From positions 1-6,374 of the forward strand of contig DAOTVD010000023.1 in the NCBI GenBank assembly GCA_034437075.1: 6,374 bases of DNA, written 5' to 3'. Shown here one piece after another: positions 6,189 to 6,374 of this stretch. Origin of the DNA: DAOTVD01 sp034437075. GTDB lineage: Bacteria > Chloroflexota > Anaerolineae > Aggregatilineales > J027. The notes below the pieces were generated by a model. It had not been told where the DNA came from, ran no database searches, and saw nothing but the letters and a program-made list of their open reading frames with translations. Position 1 is the first letter of the stretch, and each line of letters starts with the position of its first letter. A program made the position numbers and the translations under genes.

Positions 6189-6374
6189 ATGGCGGAATTG
6201 CTTTCTGTGCAAGATTTATCCGTGAATTATGGCGCGATTGCAGCTTTGCGCGGTGTGTCGTTTGGTGTAGAGGCCGGGCAGATCGTCACGTTGATTGGCG
6301 CGAATGGCGCGGGTAAGAGCACCACCCTGCTGACCTTATCCGGCTTGGTGCGGCCCAACGGTGGGCAAGTGATG
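6189..6374 (+). CDS. livF: Branched-chain amino acid-type ABC transporter ATP-binding protein LivF, N-terminal fragment (3' end outside window)
   Basis: An ATG at 6189, 2 bases after the livG stop, opens a frame that runs off the right edge after 62 codons. The product begins MAELLSVQDLSVNYG and has Walker A GANGAGKST (37-45) preceded by QIVTLIG, then TLSGLVRP (49-56). LSVNYG near the N-terminus, GANGAGKST and position directly after livG identify LivF, the second ATPase of the transporter. GAGG at 6172-6175, inside the livG end, is a possible ribosome site, though the distance (13 bases) is rather long. The signature motif, Walker B and H-loop lie beyond the window, so integrity of the full gene cannot be judged. 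Confidence 0.92.
   Translation, partial: MAELLSVQDLSVNYGAIAALRGVSFGVEAGQIVTLIGANGAGKSTTLLTLSGLVRPNGGQVM

Overview
The window holds parts of two ABC-type nutrient uptake systems, all on the + strand. Gene content, acidic exported binding proteins and moderately high GC coding DNA with AT-richer gaps suggest a free-living heterotrophic bacterium. The overall look of the proteins (a Tat-type family 5 binding protein, a Sec-exported Liv-type binding protein without a lipobox, tightly packed livHMGF) reminds me of Chloroflexota (Anaerolineae-like) genomes. That placement is an impression, not proof, because no rRNA or marker gene is present.

Region 1 (1-1930) is the end of a peptide/nickel-type (Dpp/Opp) transporter locus. 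It contains the last 56 codons of a DppC/OppC-family inner-membrane permease, cut by the left edge, a 130-base gap, and a family 5 solute-binding protein with a twin-arginine signal. A clear intrinsic terminator (1905-1930) closes the unit. The binding-protein gene has no ATG, GTG or TTG start that keeps its Tat signal. A Shine-Dalgarno sequence sits just upstream of ATC/ATT codons, so the start is either non-canonical or a base error.

Region 2 (1931-6374) is a branched-chain/hydrophobic amino acid (HAAT family) transporter operon in the order livJ-like binding protein, livH, livM, livG, livF (livF cut by the right edge). A probable promoter (TATAAT at 2018-2023) precedes livJ. A long bulged hairpin without a U-tract lies between livJ and livH, and from livH onward the genes are 1-2 bases apart and probably translationally coupled. 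The exported binding protein would deliver substrate to the LivH/LivM membrane channel, powered by the LivG/LivF ATPases. The exact substrate (branched-chain amino acids, other amino acids, amides or urea-like compounds) cannot be fixed from sequence alone.

No mobile element, CRISPR array, tRNA or rRNA was seen, and I see no clearly new system. The points worth a second look are the start-codon anomaly, the livJ-livH hairpin, the enlarged LivH, and a possible long-range disulfide in the binding protein.
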